NCBI RefSeq assembly: GCF_044904705.1
Contig: NZ_JADIKL010000009.1
Location: 52,766-116,765, forward strand
Direction: 5' to 3'
Source of the DNA: Rhodanobacter_A agri
Lineage (GTDB): Bacteria > Pseudomonadota > Gammaproteobacteria > Xanthomonadales > Rhodanobacteraceae
Length of the DNA stretch: 64,000 nt
Part shown: piece after piece, positions 16,033 through 25,332 of the stretch
Position numbering within the stretch: the stretch's first letter is position 1
Layout of the letters: each line of letters starts with the position of its first letter
The notes under the pieces: generated by a model
The model's input: only the letters and a program-made list of their open reading frames with translations
The model's database searches: none
Told to the model about the DNA's origin: nothing
Translations under genes and position numbers: made by a program

Positions 16033-16314
16033 AGAGCCTGCTCGTGGCCTTCGAGTGCCCCGCGTTGCCATCGAGTGGCCGTCAGGTGGCAGGGCGTGGC
16101 GCAGGCCTGCCTGGCTGGCAGGCCAAGCCGCGCGCTGCCGCATGGCGGCCACTCGATGGCAACCCCGGCACCTATCAATTCTGGGGCCGGGTCTGTTTGC
16201 CCGCATGCCGGCGTCATCGTTCGGTCGTGGACCGACGTCCACTTCCTCTCTCTTCCTTGGCCTGCGCGCAAACAGCTCCCGGCGCGGGACGCTCGAAGAC
16301 CATGAGCAGGCTCT
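16033..16314. repeat. Palindromic element, copy B, between mreB and mreC
   Basis: The outer arms are inverted copies of each other (16033-16064 and 16283-16314, 28 of 32 matching, ending in AGAGCCTGCTC / GAGCAGGCTCT). Inner arms are GCCGGGTCTGTTT (16186-16198) and AAACAGCTCCCGGC (16270-16283). It is related to copy A at 9803-9960. With the 122-base insertion at 16065-16186 removed, it is 160 bases, almost the same size as copy A. The right end lies 4 bases before the mreC ATG, so the element supplies the mreC leader. Confidence 0.8.
16065..16186. repeat. Second palindromic element nested inside copy B
   Basis: GTTGCCATCGAGTGGCCG at 16064-16081 is the exact reverse complement of 16146-16163. 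Between the arms is a further palindromic stretch around GGCCTGCCTGGCTGGCAGGCC. The segment interrupts copy B exactly between the parts that are joined in copy A (CCCGCG and CCGGGTC), so it is best read as a later insertion of a different element. Confidence 0.7.
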
Positions 16315-16318
16315 AGCG

Positions 16319-17314
16319 ATGGCGCGCGCCCGCGATGAGTCCTCGCCGCTGTTCGCCGGCAACGCCGCGGGCACGCTGCGGCTGATCGTCTACCTTGCCC
16401 TGGCCATGGTGCTGATGGTGCTCGACCATCGCAACGGCTGGCTGTGGCGGCTGCGCTATGCGGGGTCGGTGGTGGTCGAGCCGGTGTACCGGCTGGCCAA
16501 CCTGCCCAGTGCCGGCATGCGCACCCTGACCGTAGCGTTCGCCGACCGCAAGCTGCTCACCGAGCAGAACCAGCGCCTGCGCGAGGACTTGCTGCTGGCC
16601 AATGCACGGCTCAACCGCATGGCCGGCGTGGCCGAGCAGAACCAGCGCCTGAAGGAATTGCTGGACACCCAGCACAGCCTGGACCTCAACGTGCAGCTGG
16701 CGCGTGTGGTGGGCGTGGACTTGGGCGCCTACCAGCAGCGGCTGGTGCTCAACCTCGGCGCTCGTGACGGGGTGAAAACCGGACAGCCGGTGATCGACGC
16801 GCACGGCGTGATGGGCCAGGTGGTCGAAGTGCTGCCGACCACGTCGGTGGTGATGCTGGTGACCGATCCGGCGCACGCGATCCCGGTGATGGTGGAGCGC
16901 TCCGGCCTGCGCACGGTGGCCTACGGCGCGCGCGACGGCAGCGGCCTGGTGCTGCCGAACATCCCGCTGTCCGCCGACGTGCGGGCGGGCGATCGGCTGC
17001 TCACCTCCGGCCTCGGCGGCCGCTTCCCGCCGGGCTTTCCGGTAGGCAAGGTGTCCGCGGTGGCGCCCGCCGCCTCCGGCATGTTCCGCATGGCGCAGGT
17101 ACAGCCCGCCGCCGACATCGACCGCAGCGACGACGTGCTGCTGCTGCACGACCAGGCCGAGCCCGATGGCCCGCCCGCGCCGGCGGTACCCGCCGGACCG
17201 CCAGCGACGCTGGCGCCTGCGCCGGGTGCGGCCGCCACCGGCGCGCCGGCGGCCCATGCGCCAGCGGCCACCCAGCGCCCGGCGCCGGCGGGCACGACCG
17301 GAGGCACGCCATGA
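16319..17314 (+). CDS. mreC: Rod-shape-determining protein MreC
   Basis: A 331-residue bitopic protein. The N-terminal membrane helix (about 20-38) is followed by a periplasmic coiled coil (about 75-110, rich in EQNQRLRE and EQNQRLKEL), then the beta-barrel MreC core ending in VQPAADIDRSDDVLLL. A Pro/Ala-rich tail of about 60 residues is longer than in E. coli. It links MreB to PBP2 and RodA. Its leader is formed by the repeat element upstream, with a GCAGG Shine-Dalgarno-like site at 16306-16310. Confidence 0.93.
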   Translation: MARARDESSPLFAGNAAGTLRLIVYLALAMVLMVLDHRNGWLWRLRYAGSVVVEPVYRLANLPSAGMRTLTVAFADRKLLTEQNQRLREDLLLANARLNRMAGVAEQNQRLKELLDTQHSLDLNVQLARVVGVDLGAYQQRLVLNLGARDGVKTGQPVIDAHGVMGQVVEVLPTTSVVMLVTDPAHAIPVMVERSGLRTVAYGARDGSGLVLPNIPLSADVRAGDRLLTSGLGGRFPPGFPVGKVSAVAPAASGMFRMAQVQPAADIDRSDDVLLLHDQAEPDGPPAPAVPAGPPATLAPAPGAAATGAPAAHAPAATQRPAPAGTTGGTP

Positions 17315-17796
17315 ACCGCCAGCGCCTGTCCCTGTGGTGGTTCATCGGCACGTTGCTCTTCGCGCTGTTGTCGATGCTGGTGCCGCTGCCGGCGCCGCTG
17401 GAGCCGTTCAAGCCGTACTGGCCCGCGCTGGTGCTGCTGTACTGGGCGCTGGAATCGGAGGATCGCGTCGGCCTGGGCCTGGCCTTTCTGCTCGGCCTGG
17501 GGGCCGACTTGTTCGACGGCGCATTGCTGGGCGAGCAGGCGCTGCGCCTGACCGCGCTGGTGTTCATCGCGCTGCGCTTCCGTTCGCGGCTGCGCTTCTT
17601 CCCGATGTGGCAGCAGACCCTGGCGGTGCTGGCCTTGCTGCTGAACGACCGCATCCTGCTGCTGATCGTGCGCGTGCTGTCCGGCGCGCCGGTGCCGCCG
17701 GCGAGCTGGTGGATTTCCCCGTTCGTGGGTGCCGCGCTGTGGCCGTTCCTGTTCCTGCTGCTGGACGACCTTCGCATGCGCATGCGCCTGCAGTGA
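17311..17796 (+). CDS. mreD: Rod-shape-determining protein MreD
   Basis: A 161-residue integral membrane protein with about five hydrophobic helices and little else conserved, as is normal for MreD. It overlaps the end of mreC by 4 bases (ATGA), which indicates coupled translation. It forms the MreBCD membrane complex that guides side-wall peptidoglycan synthesis. Confidence 0.92.
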   Translation: MNRQRLSLWWFIGTLLFALLSMLVPLPAPLEPFKPYWPALVLLYWALESEDRVGLGLAFLLGLGADLFDGALLGEQALRLTALVFIALRFRSRLRFFPMWQQTLAVLALLLNDRILLLIVRVLSGAPVPPASWWISPFVGAALWPFLFLLLDDLRMRMRLQ

Positions 17797-17806
17797 CGCC
17801 CGGCCG

Positions 17807-19810
17807 ATGAAGCTGCGACGCGCGATCAAGGATGCACGGAGCGAGGGCGAGCTGTTCCGCCGGCGCGCGCTGGCGGGCTTCGCGCTGATCCTGCTGGGCC
17901 TGGCCGGGCTGATCGTGCGCTACGTGTTTCTGCAGGTGCAGCGCTACGACGAGTTCGCCACGCGCTCGCAGAACAACCGCGTCAAGCCTATCCCGATCCC
18001 GCCCGCGCGCGGCCTGATCTACGATCGCAACGGCGTGCTGCTGGCCAACAACGTGCCCGCGTTCCGGCTCGAGGTGGTGCCCGAGCAGGTCGACGACATG
18101 AAGGCGACGCTGGAGCAGCTGGGCCAGGTCATCCCGCTCAGCCAGGACGACCTCGACACCTTCCATAAGCAGCTGAGGCAGAGCCGCCGCTTCGAGAGCG
18201 TGCCGCTGAAGATGCGCCTCACCGAGGACGAGATCGACCGCTTCGCGGTGAACCGCTGGCGCTTCCCCGGCGTGGACGTGGTGCCCTACCTCAACCGCCG
18301 CTATCCGATGGGCGGGCTGTTCGCGCACGTGATCGGCTACGTCTCGCGCATCGACGCGGACGACCTCAACCGGCTCGATCCGGTGCGCTACAAGGGCACC
18401 ACCCATGTCGGCCGGATCGGCATCGAGCGTTCCTACGAGGATGTGCTGCACGGCACGCCGGGCTACGAGCTGGTCGAGGTCAATGCGGACGGGCGCACCC
18501 AGCGTGTGCTGCAGACGCATCCGGCCACGCCCGGCAGGAACATCTACCTCAGCATCGACGCACGCATCCAGAAGGCCGCCGAGCAGGCCTTCGACGGCCG
18601 CGCCGGCGCGGCGGTGGCGATCGACCCGCGCAACGGCCAGGTGCTGGCGATGGTCAGCGTGCCCACCTACGACCCCAACCTGTTCGTCGACGGCATCAGC
18701 CACGCCGACTACGACGCGCTGACCAGCGCGCCGGACAAGCCGATGCTGAACCGCGCGCTGCGCGGCATGTACCCGCCGGGCTCCACAGTGAAGCCCTACG
18801 TGGGCCTGGGCGGACTCGAACTGGGCTTGCGCACGCCGCAGGACACGGTGTTCTCCAACGGCACGTTCTACATCCCCGGCCAGTCGCGCGGCTACCGCGA
18901 CGACCGCCGTGGTGGCTTCGGCACGGTGGACCTGCGCAAGGCCATCATGTGGTCGGTCAACACCTACTTCTACAAGCTGTCGCTGGACATGGGCATCGAC
19001 CGCTTCAGCGCATGGATGGGCAAGTTCGGCTTCGGCAGGCCCACCGGCATCGACCTGGACGGCGAGTCCAGTGGCGTGTTGCCCTCGCGCGAATGGAAGG
19101 CGAAGCACTACAAGCAGTCGTGGTATCCCGGCGAGACAGTGATCGCCGGCATTGGCCAGGGCTATTGGACGGTGACCCCGCTGCAGCTGGCGCATGCGCT
19201 GGCGACCCTGGCCGGCCACGGCGTGCCGTACGCACCGCGGCTGGTGATGGCCACCCAGACCGGCGTGGACGCACCGAAGCAGCCGTTGCTCAATCCGCCC
19301 AGCGGGCCGTCGCTGGTCACCAACCAGTCCAGCTGGCAGGCGGTGGAGCAAGGCATGCAGATGGTGGTGAACGACCCGCGCGGCACCGGCTATGGCCTGG
19401 GTCGGGGCTTCCCGTATACCGTCGCCGGCAAGAGCGGCACGGCTGAGCGTTTCTCGCGCCGCACCGACGCCTACAACGAGAACAAGAACCTCGCTTACCT
19501 GGCCAGCCGCCACCGTGCCTGGTTCGAAATGTTCGCGCCGGCCGAAGATCCGCACATCGCGGTGGCGGTGGTGCTGGAGCAGGGCGCCTGGGGCGCTTCC
19601 TCGGCCGGCCCAATCGCGCGCAAGATCCTCGACGCCTGGCTGGCCACCCAGCCGGACGCCCCGGTGGACACGCCGCTGCCGCCGGAGGGCAAACTTTCCC
19701 TGCCCGGCAGCGTGCCGCCATCCGCGCCGGCACCCGCCAGCTCGGTCGAGCCGGAGGATGTGCCGGAGGACGTGCCGGCCGAGGCGGCCACGCAGGAGAC
19801 GCCGCCATGA
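17807..19810 (+). CDS. mrdA: Penicillin-binding protein 2 (elongasome transpeptidase)
   Basis: A 667-residue class B PBP. The N-terminal membrane helix (about 25-45) is followed by the PBP dimerisation domain with PPARGLIYDRNG. In the transpeptidase domain S326-x-x-K329 (GSTVK) is the active site, SVN is in MWSVNTYFY, and KSG replaces KTG in AGKSGTAERF, as is common for PBP2. A C-terminal Pro/Ala/Glu-rich tail follows. It cross-links glycan strands made by RodA. The start at 17807 lies 10 bases after mreD and fits the family length. Confidence 0.95.
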   Translation: MKLRRAIKDARSEGELFRRRALAGFALILLGLAGLIVRYVFLQVQRYDEFATRSQNNRVKPIPIPPARGLIYDRNGVLLANNVPAFRLEVVPEQVDDMKATLEQLGQVIPLSQDDLDTFHKQLRQSRRFESVPLKMRLTEDEIDRFAVNRWRFPGVDVVPYLNRRYPMGGLFAHVIGYVSRIDADDLNRLDPVRYKGTTHVGRIGIERSYEDVLHGTPGYELVEVNADGRTQRVLQTHPATPGRNIYLSIDARIQKAAEQAFDGRAGAAVAIDPRNGQVLAMVSVPTYDPNLFVDGISHADYDALTSAPDKPMLNRALRGMYPPGSTVKPYVGLGGLELGLRTPQDTVFSNGTFYIPGQSRGYRDDRRGGFGTVDLRKAIMWSVNTYFYKLSLDMGIDRFSAWMGKFGFGRPTGIDLDGESSGVLPSREWKAKHYKQSWYPGETVIAGIGQGYWTVTPLQLAHALATLAGHGVPYAPRLVMATQTGVDAPKQPLLNPPSGPSLVTNQSSWQAVEQGMQMVVNDPRGTGYGLGRGFPYTVAGKSGTAERFSRRTDAYNENKNLAYLASRHRAWFEMFAPAEDPHIAVAVVLEQGAWGASSAGPIARKILDAWLATQPDAPVDTPLPPEGKLSLPGSVPPSAPAPASSVEPEDVPEDVPAEAATQETPP

Positions 19811-20928
19811 TCGAGATGCTGCACGTGCGGATGCGGCGCATGGTGAACCGTGTGCTGACCAAGCCGCGGATCGACCTGCCGCTGGCCGTGGGCCTGCTGC
19901 TGCTTGCACTGGCCGGGCTGGGCACCTTGTACAGCGCTGCCGACGGCAGTTTCTCGCTGGTGGGCGGGCAGGCGGTGCGCTTCGCGCTGGGCTTCGGGCT
20001 GCTGCTGCTGATCTCGCGCATTCCGCCGTCGGCCTTGCGCAACTGGACGCCGTGGCTGTACGCCGGCAGCACCTTCCTGCTGGTGGTGGTGGCGGTGCTG
20101 GGCGAAGGCCGCGGCGCCGACCGCTGGCTCAATTTGGGCGTGATGCGCTTCCAGCCCTCCGAGCTGCTCAAGCTCACCATGCCGATGATGGTGGCCTGGT
20201 ACCTGCACCCGCGCCAATTGCCGCCGGGCTGGAAGGACATCGCGATGGTGGGCCTGTTGATCGTGATCCCCGCTGGCCTGATCGCCAAGCAGCCGGACCT
20301 GGGCACGGCGCTGCTGGTGGCGGCGGCCGGCGCGTTCGCGCTGTTCCTTTCCGGCATGGCGTGGTGGCGCATCGGCCTGCTTCTGGGCAGCGCGGCCGCG
20401 ATGGTGCCGGTGATCTGGCACCTGCCGGTCATCCACCAGTACCAGCGCGACCGTGTGCTGACCTTGCTCAACCCCGAGTCCGATCCGCTGGGCAACGGCT
20501 GGCACATCATCCAGTCGCAGATCGCGGTGGGCTCGGGCGGCGCGTTCGGCAAGGGCTGGATGCACAGCTCGCAGTCGCGGCTGGATTTCCTGCCCGAGCA
20601 CACCACCGACTTCATCTTCGCGGTGTTCTCCGAGGAATTCGGCCTGGTCGGTGTCTGCCTGATGATGGCGCTGTACGCCTTCATCATCGGCCGCTGCCTG
20701 TGGATCGCGATGGAGGCGCGCGACACCTACTCGCGCCTGCTCGCCGGCGCGATCGGCATGAGCCTGTTCGTCTACGTGTTCGTCAACGGCGGCATGGTCT
20801 CCGGCATGCTGCCGGTGGTAGGCGTGCCGATGCCGATGGTGAGCTACGGCGGCACGTCGGCCGTCACCTTGTTGACCGGCTTCGGCATGCTGATGTCGAT
20901 CCACGCGCATCGCAAACGGCACGACTGA
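19807..20928 (+). CDS. rodA: Rod-shape peptidoglycan polymerase RodA
   Basis: A 373-residue SEDS-family polytopic protein with about ten membrane helices. Family patterns include RGADRWLNLG, FQPSELLKL, PDLGTALLV, FLPEHTTDFIFAV and PMPMVSYGGTS. It polymerises lipid II into glycan strands with PBP2. It overlaps mrdA by 4 bases (ATGA). Confidence 0.96.
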   Translation: MIEMLHVRMRRMVNRVLTKPRIDLPLAVGLLLLALAGLGTLYSAADGSFSLVGGQAVRFALGFGLLLLISRIPPSALRNWTPWLYAGSTFLLVVVAVLGEGRGADRWLNLGVMRFQPSELLKLTMPMMVAWYLHPRQLPPGWKDIAMVGLLIVIPAGLIAKQPDLGTALLVAAAGAFALFLSGMAWWRIGLLLGSAAAMVPVIWHLPVIHQYQRDRVLTLLNPESDPLGNGWHIIQSQIAVGSGGAFGKGWMHSSQSRLDFLPEHTTDFIFAVFSEEFGLVGVCLMMALYAFIIGRCLWIAMEARDTYSRLLAGAIGMSLFVYVFVNGGMVSGMLPVVGVPMPMVSYGGTSAVTLLTGFGMLMSIHAHRKRHD

Positions 20929-21019
20929 AGCCCCGCCACTCGCACGACCCTTGCGTGCCACGGTTTGCGCCGAAGTGCGTGCTACGCTTCGACGCAGCCG
21001 TTGCAGAAGTCGATAAGCC

Positions 21020-22027
21020 ATGCCCGTGAATGCCGCGCCGCGCCGTATCCGCAGCTTGTTTCCGCTTGCCCTGCTGTTGATCGTCGCGTCGTCGCCGGCA
21101 TTGGCGGACACGCATCCCGGCCAGTCCGCGCTGGTGCAAGAGGTGGCCCGCGACACCGGCAAGGACCCGGCGGCGCTGAACGCGCTGCTCGACCAGGCGA
21201 AGCTGCAGCAGGGCATCCTCGACGCGATCAGCCGCCCGGCCGAGGCGAAGCCGTGGAGCGCGTACCGGCCGATCTTCCTCACCGACAAGCGCATCGGCGA
21301 CGGCGTGGCGTTCTACCGCGAACACCGTGCGCTGCTGGAGAGCATCGGCAAGCAATACGGGGTGGCGCCGCAGTACATCGTGGCGATCATCGGCGTGGAG
21401 ACGTTCTACGGACGCATCACCGGCAAGTACAAGGTGCTCGATGCGCTGGTGACGCTGGGCTTCCACTATCCGCCGCGCGCGCCGTATTTCCGCCAGCAGC
21501 TGAAGACCTTGCTGGAGCTGCCGGAGAGCCACCTCGCCGGCCCGCTCGATACGCTCACCGGCTCCTATGCCGGCGCCCAGGGCTGGGGCCAGTTCATGCC
21601 GGACAGCATCCGCGACTTCGCGGTGGACCAGGACGGCGATGGCCGCATCGACCTGGTGAACTCGCTGCCTGACATCCTCGCCAGCGTGGCGAACTATTTC
21701 GCCAAGCACGGCTGGGTCGACGGTGGCCCGGTGGCGGCCCGCGCGCAGCCGGATGGCGCGGCCAAGCCGCTGACCTGGCAGGCGCAGCCGCAATGGCCGC
21801 TGGAGCAGCTGGAGGCCTGGGGCTATGCGCCGTTCCAGCACATGAACCCGGGCGAGCCGACCAGCCTGCTGACGCTGGCTGGCGCGGGCGGGCCGGAGCC
21901 GTGGTTTACCTTCAACAACTTCTACGTGATCACCCGCTACAACCGCAGCCCGATGTACGCGATGGCGGTGCACCAGCTGGCGCAGGCGATCATGGACGGC
22001 GTGCACAGCGCGGATAGCGCGCAATGA
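21020..22027 (+). CDS. mltB: Lytic murein transglycosylase B
   Basis: A 335-residue periplasmic enzyme with a Sec signal (cleavage about after SSPALA at 28-30). The MltB/SLT-like domain carries the catalytic Glu in IIGVETFYGR, plus the family stretches GSYAGAQGWGQFMPDSI and DGRIDLVNSLPDILASVANY. It cleaves the MurNAc-GlcNAc bond with formation of an anhydro ring. There is no lipobox cysteine, so this copy is probably soluble rather than a lipoprotein. It overlaps the next gene by 4 bases. Confidence 0.93.
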   Translation: MPVNAAPRRIRSLFPLALLLIVASSPALADTHPGQSALVQEVARDTGKDPAALNALLDQAKLQQGILDAISRPAEAKPWSAYRPIFLTDKRIGDGVAFYREHRALLESIGKQYGVAPQYIVAIIGVETFYGRITGKYKVLDALVTLGFHYPPRAPYFRQQLKTLLELPESHLAGPLDTLTGSYAGAQGWGQFMPDSIRDFAVDQDGDGRIDLVNSLPDILASVANYFAKHGWVDGGPVAARAQPDGAAKPLTWQAQPQWPLEQLEAWGYAPFQHMNPGEPTSLLTLAGAGGPEPWFTFNNFYVITRYNRSPMYAMAVHQLAQAIMDGVHSADSAQ

Positions 22028-22950
22028 GGTTCCTGCGCGGCCTGTCGCTGTTGGCGGCGGCGCTGGCGCTGACCGCCTGCGGCGGTCGCCATGCCACGCG
22101 TCCCGCCGGGTCCGCCTCCGCATCCGGTTCAGCGGCTCCGGCGGGCGAGGCGCACCGCGGCTGGTTCCATCGCGGCGACGACACCAGCTTGCCGCAGGAC
22201 CGCCGCTACGGCGACAAGAACGACAGCTCGCCGACCGGGGCGCCGCCGTCCTTCATCGCCACCTTGCCGGAGCCGGTGCCGAAGGCGGAGTCGCGCTCGC
22301 TGTACGGCAACAAGTCGCCTTATACCGTGCTGGGGCAGAGCTACCGCGTGCTGCCCAGCGCGAGCGGCTACGACGAGCGCGGCATCGCCTCGTTCTACGG
22401 CAACAAGTTCCACGGCTACAAAACATCGAGCCTCGAGGACTACGACATGTACAAGTTCACCGCCGCCAGCAAGGTGCTGCCGCTGCCGAGCTACGCGCGG
22501 GTGACCAACCTCTCGAACGGCAAGAGCGTGGTGGTGCGCATCAACGACCGCGGGCCGTTCCACGAGAACCGCATCATCGACCTGTCCTACGCCGCCGCGG
22601 TGCGTATCGGCGTCTGGCCCAAGGGCACCGGCCTGGTCGAAGTGCAGGGCATCGATCCGTCCGCCCCCGGCGGGGAACCGCCGCCGCCGCAGACGGTCAC
22701 AGCCGGCACCGGGTCGCCGGGCATCTACCTGCAGGTGGGCGCGTTCTCCGACCCGGCCAATGCCGAGCGGGTGGCGCAGCAGCTGCGCCAGGCCAACTTC
22801 GCACCGGTGCGGGTGGAAGAGGTTCAGGTCAGCGGCCGCACCATCCGCCGGGTGCGGGTGGGGCCGCTGGACGGCGTGGACCGCGCCGATCAGGTGACCG
22901 CCCGTATCGAAGGCATGGGTCTGCCGCGGCCGCAGGTCGCGGTAGACTGA
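22024..22950 (+). CDS. rlpA: RlpA-like septal ring lytic transglycosylase (lipoprotein)
   Basis: A 308-residue lipoprotein with lipobox LTAC at residues 17-20. The double-psi beta-barrel (about 120-200) has GIASFYGNKFHGYKTSS and VVVRINDRGPF. The C-terminal SPOR domain (about 232-305), YLQVGAFSDPANAERVAQQL, binds denuded glycan at the septum. Family members cut naked glycan strands. It overlaps mltB by 4 bases. The neighbourhood mrdA-rodA-mltB-rlpA-dacC is the classical order. Confidence 0.93.
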   Translation: MRFLRGLSLLAAALALTACGGRHATRPAGSASASGSAAPAGEAHRGWFHRGDDTSLPQDRRYGDKNDSSPTGAPPSFIATLPEPVPKAESRSLYGNKSPYTVLGQSYRVLPSASGYDERGIASFYGNKFHGYKTSSLEDYDMYKFTAASKVLPLPSYARVTNLSNGKSVVVRINDRGPFHENRIIDLSYAAAVRIGVWPKGTGLVEVQGIDPSAPGGEPPPPQTVTAGTGSPGIYLQVGAFSDPANAERVAQQLRQANFAPVRVEEVQVSGRTIRRVRVGPLDGVDRADQVTARIEGMGLPRPQVAVD

Positions 22951-23015
22951 GCGATGTTTTTCCATTGACGGCGTCCGCTGGCGCCGTGTTCAACCCAATC
23001 GGACCGATTACCACG

Positions 23016-24281
23016 ATGAGCTTTCTCCGTAGCATCCTGACTCCGTTCGCCGTCGCCGCGCTGGTGGCTGGCACCGCCGCTGCCCAGACGCCGCCACCGC
23101 CGCCGCATCCCGCGGCCGTGCCGCGCCCGACGGTGCCGGCCATGCCGGTGCCGCCGCCGCCGGAAGTGGACGGCCAGAGCTGGGTGCTGATGGATTACGC
23201 CACCGGCCAGATCCTCGCCTCCAAGAACCCCGACGAGCGTCGCGAGCCGGCCTCGCTGACCAAGGTGATGACCGACTACGTGGTCTCCGCCGAGATCGCC
23301 AACGGCCGCGTTCACGCGAACGACCAGGTCGCCATCAGCGAGCACGCCTGGCGCAGCGGCGGCGGCGGCACCGACGGCTCCACCAGCTTCCTGAAGCTCA
23401 ACAGCCAGGTGGAGCTGGACGACTTGCTGAAGGGCATGATCATCCAGTCCGGCAACGACGCGGCGATTGCGCTGGCCGAGCACACCGCCGGCTCCGAGGA
23501 TGCGTTCGCGAACCTGATGAATGCCTATGCCAAGCAGCTGGGCATGACCAATTCGCACTTCTCCAACGCCTCCGGCTACCCGGTGGCCGACCACTACTCC
23601 ACCGCGCGCGACATCGCGCTCATGTCGCGCGCGCTGATCCACGACTTCCCGGTGGACTACGCGATCTCCAAGATCAAGGAGTTCGAGTGGAACGGCATCA
23701 AGCAGCAGAACCGCAATGCGCTGCTGTGGCGCGACCCGGCGGTGGACGGCATCAAGACCGGCCACACCGCCGCCGCCGGCTTCTGCCTCGCCGCCTCGGC
23801 CCAGCGCGGCGACGAGCGCATGATCGCGGTGGTGATGGGCGCCAGCACCGACAAGGGCCGCGCCGACGCCTCGCTGGCCTTGCTCAACTACGGCTTCCGC
23901 TTCTACGAGACCCACAAGCTGTACGACGCCAGCAAGCCGCTGGCCACGCCGAAGCTGTGGAAGGGCGAGGCCAACCAGTTGCCGATCGGCGTGGCCGAGA
24001 ACGTGCTGGTGACGGTGAAGACCGGCCAGTACGACAAGCTCAAGGCCACCATGGACATCCCCGCCACCCTGATCGCCCCGTTCAAGAAGGGCCAGCAGGT
24101 GGGCACGCTGCGCGTCACGCTGGACGGCCAGCCGATCCAGAGCGTGCCGCTGATCGCGCTGAACGACGCGCCCCAGGGCGGCTTCTTCTCGCGCCTTTGG
24201 GACTCGATCCTGCTATGGTTCCACGGCAACAAGAAGGCCGACGACGCAGCTGCGCCGGCCGTGGCGGCGGACGCGAAGTAA
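23016..24281 (+). CDS. dacC: D-alanyl-D-alanine carboxypeptidase (PBP5/6 type)
   Basis: A 421-residue low-molecular-weight PBP. A signal peptide (to about residue 23) is followed by an unusual Pro-rich stretch (25-50), then the S11 peptidase domain: active-site S80-x-x-K83 (PASLTK), SGN (QSGNDA) and KTG (IKTGHTAA). The PBP5 C-terminal domain follows. A terminal hydrophobic/amphipathic helix (RLWDSILLWFHG) would anchor it to the membrane. It trims the terminal D-Ala from pentapeptides. Its stop overlaps the next start by one base (TAATG). Confidence 0.93.
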   Translation: MSFLRSILTPFAVAALVAGTAAAQTPPPPPHPAAVPRPTVPAMPVPPPPEVDGQSWVLMDYATGQILASKNPDERREPASLTKVMTDYVVSAEIANGRVHANDQVAISEHAWRSGGGGTDGSTSFLKLNSQVELDDLLKGMIIQSGNDAAIALAEHTAGSEDAFANLMNAYAKQLGMTNSHFSNASGYPVADHYSTARDIALMSRALIHDFPVDYAISKIKEFEWNGIKQQNRNALLWRDPAVDGIKTGHTAAAGFCLAASAQRGDERMIAVVMGASTDKGRADASLALLNYGFRFYETHKLYDASKPLATPKLWKGEANQLPIGVAENVLVTVKTGQYDKLKATMDIPATLIAPFKKGQQVGTLRVTLDGQPIQSVPLIALNDAPQGGFFSRLWDSILLWFHGNKKADDAAAPAVAADAK

Positions 24282-24571
24282 TGCACGAGATCGACTTCAG
24301 TCAGGCAAAGCGGGAAGGCAAGGGCTTCCGGTTCCCCGGCGAGTTCGAGATCACCGCGGTGGGCAATGCCAGCGCCGGCCTGCCCACCCGCGTGCCGCAG
24401 CTGCTGGAGCGCGCCGGTTTGCTGGTGCTGCACGAGACCGTGCGGCACCGCCATTCCGGCAGCGGCAATTACGTCTCGGTCACCGTGAGCTTCCGCTGCG
24501 ACAGCCGCGAGCAGTACGACAGCGCGCACGCCGCGCTGCGCGCCGACCCGGATATCCGCTACACGCTGTGA
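24281..24571 (+). CDS. ybeD: YbeD-like DUF493 family protein
   Basis: A 96-residue small alpha/beta protein with the DUF493 pattern: FEITAVGNASAG, then HSGSGNYVSVTVSF and a final DPDIRYTL. Family members resemble ACT-like regulatory domains and are almost always encoded between dacA/dacC and lipB, as here. A function in lipoate metabolism has been suggested from this context but is not proven. The start at 24281 overlaps the dacC stop. Confidence 0.88.
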   Translation: MHEIDFSQAKREGKGFRFPGEFEITAVGNASAGLPTRVPQLLERAGLLVLHETVRHRHSGSGNYVSVTVSFRCDSREQYDSAHAALRADPDIRYTL

Positions 24572-24654
24572 CCGGCCGGCGGCCGCTCGCCGCCCTTGGC
24601 TTGCCGGCGATCGGCCGCATTTCCACTCCATTCCCCGTTTCGCCAGGTTTCGCC

Positions 24655-25323
24655 ATGTCACTGCCGCTCAAGATCCGCCGTCTCGGCCGCCAGCCCTACG
24701 AGACGACGTGGAAGGCGATGAGCGCGTTCACCGACAACCGCACCGCCGACACGGTCGACGAGTTCTGGCTGCTGGAGCACGACCCGGTGTTCACCCTGGG
24801 CCAGGCCGGCAAGATGGAGCACGTGCTGGCGCCGGGCGAGATCCCGGTGGTTCCGGTGGACCGCGGCGGCCAGGTGACTTACCACGGCCCCGGCCAGATC
24901 GTCGGCTACCCGCTGATCGACCTGCGCCGCACCGGCGTGGGCGTGCGCGAGCTGGTCGGCCGCATCGAGCAGGCCATCATCGATACGCTGGCGCACTGGA
25001 ACATCGTCGCCGGTCGCCGGGAGGGTGCGCCGGGCGTCTACGTGGCCGAGGCCAAGGTGGCCGCGTTGGGCCTGCGCGTGCGCCGCGGCTGCAGCTTCCA
25101 TGGCCTGGCCTTCAACGTGAACATGAACCTCGAACCGTTCCATCGCATCAACCCTTGCGGTTACAAGGGTTTGGCGGTGACCCAGGTGCTAGACTTGGGC
25201 GGCCCGTCGCGGTTGGCGGACGTGGAGGACGTGCTGGTGCAGGAGTTCTGCCGCCAGTTCGGTTTCCGCGCCGAACCGGCCGCTCCCGTGATCCCCGAAC
25301 TCCCCGCACGCGTGGCGGTCTGA
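24655..25323 (+). CDS. lipB: Lipoyl(octanoyl) transferase LipB
   Basis: A 222-residue enzyme that moves octanoyl from acyl carrier protein to lipoyl domains. The signature RGGQVTYHGPGQIVGYPLID is complete. The catalytic Lys is in AKVAALGLRV and the acyl-accepting Cys in INPCGYKGL. The ATG at 24655 gives the usual length; a GTG at 24568 in the same frame would add 29 unconserved residues. It sits directly before lipA. Confidence 0.95.
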   Translation: MSLPLKIRRLGRQPYETTWKAMSAFTDNRTADTVDEFWLLEHDPVFTLGQAGKMEHVLAPGEIPVVPVDRGGQVTYHGPGQIVGYPLIDLRRTGVGVRELVGRIEQAIIDTLAHWNIVAGRREGAPGVYVAEAKVAALGLRVRRGCSFHGLAFNVNMNLEPFHRINPCGYKGLAVTQVLDLGGPSRLADVEDVLVQEFCRQFGFRAEPAAPVIPELPARVAV

Positions 25324-25332
25324 GCCGAGTAC

